The notes under the pieces were generated by a model. The model saw nothing but the letters and a program-made list of their open reading frames with translations. It searched no databases and was not told the origin of the DNA. From assembly GCF_003390375.1 (NCBI RefSeq), contig NZ_QUOT01000001.1:1302001-1366000 (forward strand): a DNA stretch of 64,000 bases, in the 5' to 3' direction. The stretch is from Thalassotalea euphylliae. Lineage in GTDB: Bacteria > Pseudomonadota > Gammaproteobacteria > Enterobacterales > Alteromonadaceae. The position numbers were made by a program, and so were the translations under genes. Shown piece after piece: positions 1 to 9,368 of this stretch (its first letter is position 1; each line of letters opens with the position of its first letter).

Positions 1-749
1 AAGCCATCACCAATGGTGAGTAAGGTGTAGATCTCAACGGCAGCATCAAAGCTTAGGTCATGCTGCACCATACCAATGACTAGGCCACCAATAATGTTAA
101 TGAAAAGAATTAAAATGCCAGCTATCGCATCACCTTTTACGAACTTACTCGCACCATCCATCGAGCCATAGAAATCTGCTTCACTGGTGATTTCTTGGCG
201 ACGTTCACGCGCTTGGTCTTGCGTGATAAAGCCAGCATTAAGGTCGGCGTCAATCGCCATTTGCTTTCCTGGCATAGCATCTAGGGTAAAACGCGCCGTT
301 ACTTCAGAAATACGACCCGCACCTTTGGTAACAACGACAAAGTTAATGATGATCAAAATTAGGAAAACCACTAAACCGACAGCGTAATTACCGCCGATAA
401 CAACCGAGCCAAATGCTTCAATAACAGCCCCAGCAGCATCAGGCCCCTCATGACCTTCCAGCAGCACCACACGCGTACTTGCCACGTTTAATGACAACCG
501 GAGGATAGTCGCAATCAACAATACCGATGGGAATGCGCCAAAATCCAACGGCTTTAAGGTATAAACCGTAATCAGCAACACCACGAGTGATAAGGCAATG
601 TTAAAAGAAAACAGTACATCCAATAGCATGGCAGGCATTGGCAGTACTATCATGCCAAGTGCGGCCATTACTAGGAAAGGCGTACCTAAGCCAGAAAGGT
701 GGTTTACTTTACTTTTGTCAAATTGAGGGAATTTCGCTAATAACTGCAT
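1..749 (-). CDS. flhA: FlhA, flagellar export gate protein (N-terminal part, cut by window edge)
   Basis: FlhA is the large inner-membrane subunit of the flagellar type III export gate. Its N-terminal membrane half conducts protons and its cytoplasmic C-terminal half docks chaperone-substrate complexes. Reading the minus strand from the ATG at 749 gives about 249 residues that start MQLLAKFPQF and continue with hydrophobic segments and the conserved stretch PSILLIATILRLSLNVASTR. The reading frame is open to base 1, so the rest of the membrane domain and the whole cytoplasmic domain lie outside the window. It follows flhB after a 140-base gap that contains a sigma-54-like promoter, so it may have its own transcript. 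Confidence 0.95.
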   Translation of the reverse strand, partial: MQLLAKFPQFDKSKVNHLSGLGTPFLVMAALGMIVLPMPAMLLDVLFSFNIALSLVVLLITVYTLKPLDFGAFPSVLLIATILRLSLNVASTRVVLLEGHEGPDAAGAVIEAFGSVVIGGNYAVGLVVFLILIIINFVVVTKGAGRISEVTARFTLDAMPGKQMAIDADLNAGFITQDQARERRQEITSEADFYGSMDGASKFVKGDAIAGILILFINIIGGLVIGMVQHDLSFDAAVEIYTLLTIGDG

Positions 750-795
750 TTCTAATTAGTGATAAAGTTTTGACGATTACGGGATAGTACCGATT

Positions 796-813
796 AAGCA
801 ATAAGTAAGCCAG
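796..813 (-). promoter_or_regulatory. Sigma-54 promoter candidate for flhA
   Basis: On the minus strand CTGGCTT and ATTGCTT are placed so that GG (811-810) and GC (799-798) are exactly 10 bases apart, as sigma-54 requires. The -24 box matches TGGC of TGGCAC and the -12 box matches TTGC. It lies about 50 bases upstream of the flhA ATG, in the only sizeable gap between flhB and flhA. Confidence 0.55.
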
Positions 814-889
814 CTAGCTCAGGCTCTAACTAAACTATTTTATAAGTAAAGCTGTTACTAAAATTGCTACTTACACTATTCTTGCGGTA

Positions 890-2020
890 TCAATATCGAT
901 AATCGTCTGGGATTGGAAGGTTTTTAGCTAATGGCACTGGGCGGCGACCTTTGCCAGAGCGGTGTGCTCTTAACTGAAAAATAAAGGCGAGCACTTGTGC
1001 GACCGCCGCAAACAGAGCCTCAGGTATTTCTTCGTTAACTTCTGCTGTGTAATACAAAGAGCGCGCTAACGCAGGCGATTGCAGAATTTCCACGCCGTGC
1101 TCTTTTGCAATGGTGCGTATATGTATCGCCATTTGATCTGCGCCTTTAGCAATCATCATCGGTGCGCCGCCCTGCTCGGTATCATATTTTAATGCGACTG
1201 AGTAATGGGTTGGATTAGTAATCACCACATCGGCTTGCGGCACATCTTGCATCATACGGCGTTGCGACATCTCATACTGCGCCCTGCGGATACGACCTTT
1301 AATTTCTGGGCTACCCTCAGTGTTTTTCATTTCATCTTTAACTTCTTGTTTGGTCATTTTGAGCTGACGGGTGTGATTCCAAACTTGATATGGCGCATCA
1401 ATGGCGGCAATGATACCCAATGAACAGGCCAAAACTAAGAACATCCACAAGAGCATCTCAACCGCGTGACCAAAGTTACTCGGCGCTGACTCTAAACTTA
1501 AGCTGATGATTTCTTCAAAGAGAACGGTGAGTAAGGTTATCGCGACAAAAAAGACAACAAAGAATTTAAGCAGTGATTTAATGAGCTCGACCCCTGCTTG
1601 TACGCCCAGCATTCGCTTGAAGCCTTGCAGTGGTGAAAGCTTACTAGCCTTGGGCGCCATTGCCTCCCAGGAAAAATTCATACCGCCTAACAAGGTGTTC
1701 CCAACAAAGGCTGCGAGCGTGATAATCGCAAAAATCCATAACATTGGATACATCACACCGGCGAAAACCTCACCAACGATGTTAAAAATATTCTGAGTAT
1801 CCATTACCTCTTCGCGAGTAAAGGTAAACATGCGCTTCATCATTTGTGACAAGCTAAGCACTAACGAATCACCGACCATCAACAACGCAACCGCACTGCT
1901 GATCAACACGAACATAGTGCCTAAATCTTTCGAGCGAGGGATTTGCCCTTTCTGTCGAGCTTCCGACAGTTTTTTCGCCGTCGGCTCTTCACTGCGTTCA
2001 CCTGAGTCTGAATCTGCCAT
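890..2020 (-). CDS. flhB: FlhB, export gate and substrate-specificity switch
   Basis: FlhB is an inner-membrane export-gate protein that switches the secretion system from rod/hook to filament substrates after autocleavage. The 376-residue product has a charged N-terminus (SEEPTAKKLSEARQKGQIPRS), four hydrophobic segments up to about residue 210, and a cytoplasmic domain with the autocleavage motif NPTH at residues 269-272. That is the canonical position, and the length is typical of the family. It lies downstream of fliR, separated by 200 bases that hold a repeat-like element. The short C-terminal tail after the cleavage domain (RPVPLAKNLPIPDDYRY) is also typical. Confidence 0.97.
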   Translation of the reverse strand: MADSDSGERSEEPTAKKLSEARQKGQIPRSKDLGTMFVLISSAVALLMVGDSLVLSLSQMMKRMFTFTREEVMDTQNIFNIVGEVFAGVMYPMLWIFAIITLAAFVGNTLLGGMNFSWEAMAPKASKLSPLQGFKRMLGVQAGVELIKSLLKFFVVFFVAITLLTVLFEEIISLSLESAPSNFGHAVEMLLWMFLVLACSLGIIAAIDAPYQVWNHTRQLKMTKQEVKDEMKNTEGSPEIKGRIRRAQYEMSQRRMMQDVPQADVVITNPTHYSVALKYDTEQGGAPMMIAKGADQMAIHIRTIAKEHGVEILQSPALARSLYYTAEVNEEIPEALFAAVAQVLAFIFQLRAHRSGKGRRPVPLAKNLPIPDDYRY

Positions 2021-2044
2021 GGTTACTAGTTACCCATCAGAAAT

Positions 2045-2211
2045 TTATACCAATTGAATTTATTATTTGATCAATTATGGCGTAGGAAAAAGGTTCATAA
2101 ACAAGGCGTTATTTCTTGTTAACTAGTTGTTCTAATTTCAAAAACAACAACGCAGTTAATGAGTATTTTAACCAGCCAGAATGTTCAAGTATTTATTGAA
2201 ATTGGTATTAT
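2045..2211. repeat. MITE-like element with inverted ends between fliR and flhB
   Basis: About 167 noncoding bases are bounded by inverted ends: ATACCAATT at the left (2047-2055) and its reverse complement AATTGGTAT at the right (2200-2208). Weaker symmetry continues about 15 bases inward. The interior has no open frame. It sits alone in the gap between fliR and flhB, where neighbouring genes of this operon are otherwise tightly packed. No second copy was seen in the window, so mobility is inferred only from the shape. It could also be a structured intergenic RNA region. Confidence 0.45.
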
Positions 2212-2222
2212 ACACCAGAAAA

Positions 2223-3005
2223 TTAACGTGCACCGCAATCAACAAGGTAGCAAGTAAAATCAATGGCACGCGCCCACTGCTGCTCAAAATGCAGCAAAAA
2301 GTTACCTAACGTAAGCCACATAATGATAAGCCCGCCTGTCATGGTAATAGGAAAGCCAACTGAGAAAATGTTAAGTTGTGGCGCAGCACGGGTCATAATA
2401 CCAAATGAAAAGTTAATCAGTAACATTGCCGTTAAGGGCGCCAACGCCAACGACAACGCAGTGGTAAACATCCAGCCAGCCCACTCGACGGTTTCTTTGT
2501 ATTTAACGGTTTCTAGTCCTTCACTTGGAATAGGTATGGTTTCAAAACTAATCACAATAAACTGAAGAAACGTTAAATGACCATCAAGTCCCCAAAACAG
2601 TAAGGTGGACAAAATCAAAAAGAACTGACCAACCGCAGGCACGTTAGTACCACTAGCAGGGTCAACCAGTGAAGCAAAGCCCAAACCCGTCTGCATTGCA
2701 ATAATTTGTCCGGCCAAGGTAAAGGTATTAACCACCAGCACGGTCACAAAACCAATCAAGACCCCTATCAATATTTGTTCAACAACCAATAAGAAGGTTT
2801 CAAAGGCAAATAAGTTATCAACACCAACGGGCGGAATAGCTGGCATTATCGCGAGCGTTATCGCGATACACAGCAGTAGTTTTATTCGCGTTGGAATGGT
2901 TTGCGCACCCAAGCCAATCATCGACATGACTAACGCTGAAACGCGTGTCAAAGGCAGCAATAAATCAGCCATAAATTGATTGATGACTGACTCAGTAAAC
3001 TCCAT
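2223..3005 (-). CDS. fliR: FliR, flagellar export gate protein
   Basis: FliR is an inner-membrane component of the FliPQR export channel. The 260-residue product is mostly hydrophobic with about six membrane segments. It carries family-typical stretches such as RVSALVMSMIGLGAQTIPTR near the N-terminus and GLGFASLVDPASGTNVPAVG in the middle. The start codon overlaps the fliQ stop by one base (TAATG), which suggests translational coupling. Length is normal for FliR. A 200-base repeat-like gap separates it from flhB. Confidence 0.96.
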   Translation of the reverse strand: MEFTESVINQFMADLLLPLTRVSALVMSMIGLGAQTIPTRIKLLLCIAITLAIMPAIPPVGVDNLFAFETFLLVVEQILIGVLIGFVTVLVVNTFTLAGQIIAMQTGLGFASLVDPASGTNVPAVGQFFLILSTLLFWGLDGHLTFLQFIVISFETIPIPSEGLETVKYKETVEWAGWMFTTALSLALAPLTAMLLINFSFGIMTRAAPQLNIFSVGFPITMTGGLIIMWLTLGNFLLHFEQQWARAIDFTCYLVDCGAR

Positions 3006-3274
3006 TAGCTCACCACACTCGGGATACTATTGACTAGCCTGATGGTGTAATCCATCAATTTTTCCACTAGCCAGTGGCCACCGAAAATAAGGGCCAACAA
3101 AGTCACGATCAAACGAGGTAAAAAACTCAAGGTTTGCTCATTGATAGACGTCGCCGCTTGGAAAATTGCGACAATTAAACCGACAATCAAGCTCGGAACA
3201 ACAATCGCTGACACAAGCAAGATAACGAGAAACATTGAGTCTCTTAGTACATCAACAAAGACCTCTGGTGACAT
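3005..3274 (-). CDS. fliQ: FliQ, flagellar export gate protein
   Basis: FliQ forms a ring of small two-helix subunits in the export channel together with FliP and FliR. The 89-residue protein is the expected length. It has two hydrophobic hairpins, the first around VILLVSAIVVPSLIVGLIVAIFQ and the second around LIVTLLALIFGGHWLVEKL, separated by the conserved AATSINEQTLSFLPR. It begins 2 bases after the fliP stop and its stop overlaps the fliR start, so fliP, fliQ and fliR are almost certainly co-translated. Confidence 0.96.
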   Translation of the reverse strand: MSPEVFVDVLRDSMFLVILLVSAIVVPSLIVGLIVAIFQAATSINEQTLSFLPRLIVTLLALIFGGHWLVEKLMDYTIRLVNSIPSVVS

Positions 3275-3276
3275 AG

Positions 3277-4035
3277 CTAAGTTCCTAAGCCATAACTAGC
3301 GGCAATGGTACCAATCACCAAGTTCCAGCCATCAACTAATACAAACAGCATAAGTTTGAATGGCAAAGAGACTATCATGGGAGATAGCATCATCATACCC
3401 ATTGCCATGAGCACACTGGCAACCACTAAGTCGATGATCAAAAAAGGAATAAACAGCATAAAACCAATTTGGAAGGCGGTTTTTAGCTCACTGATCACAA
3501 AGGCTGGAATAATGACGGTCATCGGTAAGTCAGTTGGCTGATCAACTTCAGTAATACCTGCCATTTCGGCAAGGGTTGATAAATCTTTCAAGCGCGTTTG
3601 TTCAAGCATAAAGGCTCTGAGTGGCACTTTAGCTTCGTTGATGGCGTCAACTGACGTCATTTGCTCTGCTAAGTATGGCTGAATTGCCACTTCATCAATT
3701 TGGTTGTAAACCGGCGTCATTATAAAAATCGTCATAAACAAGGTTAAACCAATAATCACCTGATTTGACGGCGTTTGCTGTAAACCAAATGCCTGTCTGA
3801 GAATTGCCATTACAACCACAATGCGGGTAAACGAGGTCATCATAATTACCGCTGCGGGGATAAACCCGAGCGCGGTCATAAAAATCAGAATTTGTAAGGT
3901 TACTGAATACTCTTGCGAGCCGTCTGGATTAGTGGTTAATTTCAGCGCCGACATCGAAAGGTCGTCAGCCGCCATTAACTGGCTAGACGTCAGTAACACG
4001 AGTAATGACATAGCGACAATTAGTACTTTTTTCAT
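3277..4035 (-). CDS. fliP: FliP, flagellar export gate protein
   Basis: FliP is the main channel-forming subunit of the export gate. I place the start at ATG 4035, preceded by AAGAGA, rather than at the in-frame ATG at 4068. The product is then 252 residues and begins with a clear signal peptide (residues 1-22), as FliP proteins usually do. Conserved blocks are FTRIVVVMAILRQAFGLQQ, PSNQVIIGLTLFMTIFIMTP and PFLIIDLVVASVLMAMGMMM, with membrane helices around them. It follows fliO after a gap of about 95 bases. Confidence 0.95.
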   Translation of the reverse strand: MKKVLIVAMSLLVLLTSSQLMAADDLSMSALKLTTNPDGSQEYSVTLQILIFMTALGFIPAAVIMMTSFTRIVVVMAILRQAFGLQQTPSNQVIIGLTLFMTIFIMTPVYNQIDEVAIQPYLAEQMTSVDAINEAKVPLRAFMLEQTRLKDLSTLAEMAGITEVDQPTDLPMTVIIPAFVISELKTAFQIGFMLFIPFLIIDLVVASVLMAMGMMMLSPMIVSLPFKLMLFVLVDGWNLVIGTIAASYGLGT

Positions 4036-4129
4036 TATTCTCTTATCTAGATGATGTGTTAACAGCATTCGCTTTCTTACTAGCTTTTATTACAGTCAAT
4101 TTAACGTTAAACACTTAAATTCTAACGAA

Positions 4130-4789
4130 TTACTTTTTCAAGAGCTTACTGAGGCTAGCCGCAATATCAACAGGCAAGTTCTGCTGACTCGCTAATGGCT
4201 CAGCCAACTCTTGTAGTATTGAAATATTATTGGCAGTGACACCAAGCAATAACTGCTTACCCGCCACTTCAACAACCACTAATCGCTCTTTTGTACCAAT
4301 GTGCATTGACGTGATAACTTTTAAATCACTGTGCAACTGCCCACCTAATTTAAATTTCTTTAATAGTGAAGCTGCTAGCAATATTAACGCCAACACCGCT
4401 AAAAGCGACAATAACATGCTCGATAACTCAAGATTATTGCTGGCAACATGACGCCCTACTTCTGGCGCTACTTGTTGGGGCGTTAGAGGCTGTGCACCAG
4501 CCGTAGTGGGATTAGTTGCGATGGAATCAGCATTTTCAGGGTTAGCCACTGATACTGATTGAAGACTCTGCTCTTTTGTTGGTTCAAGCGGTTTAGTTAA
4601 TTGCTCTGAATGAGGTGAGCCTAACGCGAGTTCTGATTCGAGCACTTTTTGCGAATTTAGTGGCCCCGCAGACGGTGTTGGCTGTGTTTGATCTTTATCT
4701 TCTGATTGCTGAGCATTTACCTGCAGCCCACAAAACAAAGCCAGTACCAAGGTACAGGCTTTGATAATACTTGCAGTGGTCAATCTCAT
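4130..4789 (-). CDS. fliO: FliO, export gate assembly protein
   Basis: FliO is a bitopic membrane protein that helps assemble the FliP ring. The ATG at 4789, four bases after the fliN stop, is the likely start and gives 219 residues; a longer frame to 4879 would run deep into fliN. A signal-like hydrophobic stretch (about residues 8-25) is followed by a low-complexity Pro/Gln/Ser-rich linker. A membrane helix at about 123-143 comes next, then the FliO cytoplasmic domain with SMHIGTKERLVVVEVAGKQLLLGVT. FliO is weakly conserved in general, so position and the C-terminal motif carry the call. Confidence 0.9.
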   Translation of the reverse strand: MRLTTASIIKACTLVLALFCGLQVNAQQSEDKDQTQPTPSAGPLNSQKVLESELALGSPHSEQLTKPLEPTKEQSLQSVSVANPENADSIATNPTTAGAQPLTPQQVAPEVGRHVASNNLELSSMLLSLLAVLALILLAASLLKKFKLGGQLHSDLKVITSMHIGTKERLVVVEVAGKQLLLGVTANNISILQELAEPLASQQNLPVDIAASLSKLLKK

Positions 4790-4793
4790 AGGA

Positions 4794-5195
4794 TTACTTG
4801 AGCTTTTTAATACGTTCAACCTGACTGATAACATCGGTAAGTCGAATACCAAACTTGTCGTTAACGACAACCACTTCACCGTGGGCGATCAAAGTACCAT
4901 TGACCAGCACGTCAAGCGCTTCACCAGCAACGCGATCTAATTCGACCACAGAGCCTTGGTTTAATTGCAGCAGGTTACGGATAGAAATATTTGAGCGACC
5001 AACTTCCATGGAAATTGTTACCGGAATATCTAAAATTGCATCAAGTTTGCGCTGCTCTTCACCTGAGATAGGTGTATCGTTTTCTTCAAGTTCTTCCAAC
5101 TCGACTTTCTCAGCGCCTTCAGCAGCCTCGCGAGCTTCGGCCTGTTCATTCAGGGCCTCGTCCCACATACTTAGGTCATCATTTTCAGTACTCAT
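4794..5195 (-). CDS. fliN: FliN, C-ring switch protein
   Basis: FliN forms the base of the flagellar C-ring, where it helps set rotation direction and docks the FliH-FliI export complex. The 133-residue protein has an acidic N-terminal tail (about residues 1-50). A SpoA domain follows with the signature blocks VTISMEVGRSNISIRNLLQL, GSVVELDRVAGEALDVLVNG and GEVVVVNDKFGIRLTDVI. It lies 12 bases after fliM. The length and domain are typical of polar-flagellum FliN. Confidence 0.97.
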   Translation of the reverse strand: MSTENDDLSMWDEALNEQAEAREAAEGAEKVELEELEENDTPISGEEQRKLDAILDIPVTISMEVGRSNISIRNLLQLNQGSVVELDRVAGEALDVLVNGTLIAHGEVVVVNDKFGIRLTDVISQVERIKKLK

Positions 5196-5207
5196 AACTG
5201 CCTCTAA

Positions 5208-6275
5208 TTAATACTCTAAATCGTCTTCTAGCATATGCAGTTCAGCATCACTATCTAGGCGTTTACCGCCTTTGGTTAATATGGTTAATTCAGACTTCAC
5301 AGACTCTGGACGTTTAATCTTCTCTTTAATTTGCAGAGCAACATTGTCACGACTTCTTCCCAGCTTGGCTCTAAAGGTTGGTAAGTCTTCAATAAGCACA
5401 GTGACATGATCTGGAATTTCCACAGGTATGATATCTCCTGCTTCAAGCTCCATGATTTTTTGCAGCGGCAAATCAACCTCAATAAACTTGGTGGTCAACT
5501 CTACTGGCACATCAAGAATTTCATCGCGCAGCGCTTTTGACCAGCGCATGTCAGTGTCTTCTTTGTCACTTTGCACACCAGCGTCAAGTAATTCGCGGAT
5601 CGGCTCTAACATCGAATAAGGCAAGGCAACGTGGAAATCACCACCACCACCATCAAGCTCAATGTGGAATGAGCTAATCACCACCACTTCGGTAGGGCTA
5701 ACAATGTTTGCCATTGACGGGTTAACTTCTGAATCTAGGTACTCAAACGACACATCCATAACAGGCGACCAAGCTTCTTTGTAATCTTCGAAAATCAGCT
5801 TAAGTAACATTTGGATGATGCGGCGTTCAGTGGGTGTAAATTCACGACCTTCGATTTTCGCATGGTAACGACCGTCACCACCAAAAAAGTTGTCTACCAA
5901 AATAAACACTAAACGTGCTTCCATGGTAATTAAGGCGGTACCTTTTAGCGGCCTAAATCTTACCATGTTCAAACTGGTTGGTACGAACAAGGTATGTACG
6001 TACTCACCAAACTTGATCATTTGAATACCGTTTATCGAGACTTCTGCAGTGCGGCGCATCATGTTAAATAAACTGATGCGCATGTGGCGCGCAAACCGCT
6101 CGTTAACCATTTCAAGTGTTGGCATGCGGCCACGAACGATACGATCCTGCGAAGAAAAATCATAGTCAGATGTCCCTTCTTGGGGTTCCTGTTCCTCGAC
6201 TATTTCATCTTCTTCGACTTCATCGACACCGTGCAGTAGCGCATCAATCTCGTCTTGTGAAAGTAAGTCACTCAC
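5208..6275 (-). CDS. fliM: FliM, C-ring switch protein binding CheY-P
   Basis: FliM links FliG to FliN in the motor switch and binds phosphorylated CheY through its N-terminus. The 355-residue product starts MSDLLSQDEIDALL, the conserved CheY-P-binding peptide. An acidic linker, the CheC-like middle domain (for example IKFGEYVHTLFVPTSLNMVR) and a C-terminal SpoA domain around residues 255-330 follow. It sits between fliL (52 bases upstream) and fliN (12 bases downstream) in the fliK-R run. Confidence 0.97.
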   Translation of the reverse strand: MSDLLSQDEIDALLHGVDEVEEDEIVEEQEPQEGTSDYDFSSQDRIVRGRMPTLEMVNERFARHMRISLFNMMRRTAEVSINGIQMIKFGEYVHTLFVPTSLNMVRFRPLKGTALITMEARLVFILVDNFFGGDGRYHAKIEGREFTPTERRIIQMLLKLIFEDYKEAWSPVMDVSFEYLDSEVNPSMANIVSPTEVVVISSFHIELDGGGGDFHVALPYSMLEPIRELLDAGVQSDKEDTDMRWSKALRDEILDVPVELTTKFIEVDLPLQKIMELEAGDIIPVEIPDHVTVLIEDLPTFRAKLGRSRDNVALQIKEKIKRPESVKSELTILTKGGKRLDSDAELHMLEDDLEY

Positions 6276-6327
6276 TTGAAATTACTCTTATACTCAATTT
6301 TAAATATTGCTTTGTCTGGCTTGCCAG

Positions 6328-6870
6328 TTATTGCATCACAAAGCCAGTAAATAGCACTTTTTCGACAATTTTATTACCAGAAATTTCGCTCAGTATCTTT
6401 TGCACTTCCGCTAAAGATTTCTGTTTTAACGACGCTTTACCGGCACTGGTTGCTAAGTCATCTGCATTGGCCAATGAAAACGTTGACAGCAAAGTGCTCT
6501 CAATTAATGGCACATGCTTTTTCGCTTCTTCTTCATTGTCACTGCCACGCACTAATAGCTGCACGCGTATTTCAACGAAACGGTCTCGTGTTGCACCTGG
6601 TACGTTGAATCTGAAGGGTCTTGGCATCGGAACATAAAGTGCGTCCCCTGTTGACGCGCCTGCCGCCTCGGCTGGCATTTCTTCACTACCTTCACCGCTT
6701 TCACCACTTTCTAACGCCGCTGCTACTTCTTCTTCTGACGGCTCGCCGCCCATAAAGAAGAATACACCACCACCTGCCGCTAATAACACGACTACGGCAA
6801 TGATGATGATCATCATTTTTTTCTTGCCACCGCCGCCGTTATCGACTTCCAATTCTTTTTCGTCTGCCAT
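6328..6870 (-). CDS. fliL: FliL, basal-body stator-associated protein
   Basis: FliL is a single-pass inner-membrane protein around the motor that supports stator function. The 180-residue product has a short cytoplasmic N-terminus, a membrane helix at residues 19-40 and a Glu/Gly-rich linker. A periplasmic FliL domain follows, containing YVPMPRPFRFNVPG and RDRFVEIRVQLLVRG, and ends GFVMQ. It is 82 bases downstream of fliK. The linker's acidic repeats are longer than in enteric FliL. Confidence 0.95.
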   Translation of the reverse strand: MADEKELEVDNGGGGKKKMMIIIIAVVVLLAAGGGVFFFMGGEPSEEEVAAALESGESGEGSEEMPAEAAGASTGDALYVPMPRPFRFNVPGATRDRFVEIRVQLLVRGSDNEEEAKKHVPLIESTLLSTFSLANADDLATSAGKASLKQKSLAEVQKILSEISGNKIVEKVLFTGFVMQ

Positions 6871-6952
6871 AAAACACCCTAATTAACCAGCAGTTGAGTT
6901 GCTTTGCTAAACTATATCGTCGTTAGCTGTTTACGCCAATGCTTTTAATGTT

Positions 6953-9004
6953 TTAAGCGTAGAAATCAATACCAGTTGCCGAACCTTTAACCAACTGAGC
7001 GATATTTTCGGGTGCTGCAGATAGCTCTTCATTACCGCTGGCTCCGCGTCCGAATCGACCCTGCTCTTGACCACTGCCCTGCTGCTGTTGCGCGACATTG
7101 GCATCACCAACATCTACCCCACTTTCCTGTAGCATATCTCGCAATTTATCCATGTGTTGCTCAAGTGCATCTTTGGCTTGCGGGTTTTGTACAGTGAAAT
7201 TCACCGCTGCTTGATCCCCTTGCAAATTAACACGCACATGCACATTACCCAGCTCAGGTGGATCTAGCTGAATATCGACTTGTTGCAGCTTTTGATTGAC
7301 CATCACCATCACTTTATCTTTCACCGCGTTAGCAAAGTCTCGGCGATAAATATTGATGGTTTCCGTTTGTAATTGCTGCGTTTTCTTAATATCTAAGTTG
7401 CTGTCAATTACTCGGCTAGCGGCCGCCTCTAATTGCTCGACTTGCTCAGGGGTTAAATTTTCAGTATTTGTGATCGAACTCGTTGTATGAGTCTGGCTAG
7501 CATTCGCTGCTGCTATGCTCTCTGCAAAACTCATGCGCGAGTTTGGAGCAGAAACTTGTGCTTGTTGGCTGTTAGTTTCAACCTGTTGTTGCAGAGTTTC
7601 AGCTTGCTGGTGCTCACCTTGATTCAAATTTTGTTCTTGCTGCTCTGCTTGCGCCGCATCCGCCACAGCATTTAACTGTTGAACATGGGCAGACGGTTCA
7701 CCACCTGTTCGCTGCGTTGCAGCGCTGTTAGTATTTCGTTGCTGGTTTGAAGTAATTTGTACATCATTCGCGGCGGCAGCGTTTTGCTCTGCATCAAGCA
7801 CTTGATCGTTAGCTGAGTTAATTGCATTACTTGCACTTGCTGCCTGACCGTTAACCGATTGAACGGATGATTGCTCATTAACCTGAGATTTGTCATTGGC
7901 AGTGTTGCTACCCTGCGAAGATGCCGACAAGGTATTTTGTGAGGGGCCCTGATTAGCGCCTTGGTTAGCGCCTTGACTCGCAGATAAATCGCCGCTTAAT
8001 TGCTTAATGTTCTCACCAGATGCGCCATTACCTGCCGCATCAGTCTCTATTGCTGCATTGGCAAGCGAGGTTGCTGATTGTCCCTCGGTTAACTCTTCAG
8101 CACCTGCAGTCTCTAACCCTAACTTAGGCTCAATCTTGGTATTAAGATCGGTAGGTTGTGCCAACCTGTTACCTTTGCCTGCCAAATTACCAGCAGATTG
8201 AGAAACAACTGATAAGTCATTAGCACTCGGATCTTTGCTCGTTTGGCTATCGTTGCCTAGCTTACTAGCGTCAATTTTTTGTTCACCACTTTTAGAAGAA
8301 TGTGCAGCTAATAACTCATCTAATTTACTCGATGACGACTTATCGGATAATGTGCCATTTTGTGATTCACTTTCACCTGCAGGTTTTTCTTCCCCAGAAA
8401 CTTCAGTGCCATTAGTCTTAGATTCGTTCGAGCTAGTCGAAACACCAACAAGTTTATTATCCCCGTTAGCTTGAGCAAACTGCACGCTAGTGTTTTTATC
8501 ACCTTTAGCAGCGTCCCCACTTAGCCACTTTTCAGATTTTGCCAGCAAGGTCATGAAATCATCAGATTTGGTTTCTTGTTCTGCTTGCTTTGCTAGCGAC
8601 TGACTAGCGATTTGTTCCTCTGAAACCTTCTCTTCGCCTGCCACTTGTTTAGGCGTGTCAGATGCTTGTGCATCTTTTTGCTGGCTAGATGATTCCTCAC
8701 CCTCAGTTGTTTTAGCGTCATTTGGCTGAGCATCGGTATTCTTGCTGTCCAATGCGTGTTCACTATCTAAACTAGCGTCTTGCTCTTTATCTACATTAAC
8801 GCCTTGATCTTTATCTACATTAGCACCTTTATCACTGGCACGACTTGTATAATTAGTTTGCTCTTTTTGCTGAGTTTGCATTTGGCTATCAACAAGTTTG
8901 GAAAACTCACCACTATTGCTAGCTTTGTCGCCACTAGATGCTGCACCAGCAACTAGGTCATTACTTTGTAGTGTGTCTATCGACAATACATTTACTCGTG
9001 TCAT
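6953..9004 (-). CDS. fliK: FliK, hook-length control protein
   Basis: FliK is exported during hook growth, measures hook length and triggers the FlhB specificity switch. The 683-residue product is long and dominated by a Ser/Gln/Asn/Ala-rich low-complexity ruler region containing short tandem repeats (VDKDQGVNVDKEQ near residue 65; GANQGANQGPSQ near 345). The conserved C-terminal hook-control domain lies at about residues 560-650, with VDIQLDPPELGNVHVRV and QGDQAAVNFTVQNPQAKDAL. It ends in a Gln-rich tail. It heads the fliK-R run after a 399-base gap. Confidence 0.94.
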   Translation of the reverse strand: MTRVNVLSIDTLQSNDLVAGAASSGDKASNSGEFSKLVDSQMQTQQKEQTNYTSRASDKGANVDKDQGVNVDKEQDASLDSEHALDSKNTDAQPNDAKTTEGEESSSQQKDAQASDTPKQVAGEEKVSEEQIASQSLAKQAEQETKSDDFMTLLAKSEKWLSGDAAKGDKNTSVQFAQANGDNKLVGVSTSSNESKTNGTEVSGEEKPAGESESQNGTLSDKSSSSKLDELLAAHSSKSGEQKIDASKLGNDSQTSKDPSANDLSVVSQSAGNLAGKGNRLAQPTDLNTKIEPKLGLETAGAEELTEGQSATSLANAAIETDAAGNGASGENIKQLSGDLSASQGANQGANQGPSQNTLSASSQGSNTANDKSQVNEQSSVQSVNGQAASASNAINSANDQVLDAEQNAAAANDVQITSNQQRNTNSAATQRTGGEPSAHVQQLNAVADAAQAEQQEQNLNQGEHQQAETLQQQVETNSQQAQVSAPNSRMSFAESIAAANASQTHTTSSITNTENLTPEQVEQLEAAASRVIDSNLDIKKTQQLQTETINIYRRDFANAVKDKVMVMVNQKLQQVDIQLDPPELGNVHVRVNLQGDQAAVNFTVQNPQAKDALEQHMDKLRDMLQESGVDVGDANVAQQQQGSGQEQGRFGRGASGNEELSAAPENIAQLVKGSATGIDFYA

Positions 9005-9368
9005 AACAGTTCCAATACAACTAAATCCATTCTTAATGCCCGCCTATTGCATTAATCAACCAACATCTTCAATCGGCATTAAGCTCAAGGCAAACTATTC
9101 ATGGTGACTAAGCAACCACTTATCTCATTTTGTACATCGCCAAGTTACATCACTTAGCTCTTTTTCAATTGTCAGTGTCGTTTACAAACCTTCACACAGG
9201 TTTTAGACGGAAAATCTTGTGCTATTAATGAATCCTGAGCGGCAATTATTGCGACTTGGTTTTTCAATTTTCCGCTAACTTCTGTTTGCTGACGCCCCAA
9301 TGCTATGGCTCGTAAGGCTTATACAACGCTCTAAGTGAAGACCTATAAAAGGTATCACAAAAATAAAA
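9005..9368. other. Leader region upstream of fliK, no gene seen
   Basis: This noncoding stretch between the fliK start and the sigma-54-like site just after fliJ has no convincing open frame on either strand. If the promoter at 9369-9386 is real, most of it is a 5' leader of roughly 350 bases on the fliK transcript. No strong hairpin was found by eye. Confidence 0.5.

Noticed and set aside
9046..9058. Sigma-54-like TTGGTT...TGCAAT just upstream of fliK
   Set aside because: The GG to GC distance is 9 bases, not 10; sigma-54 spacing is rigid.
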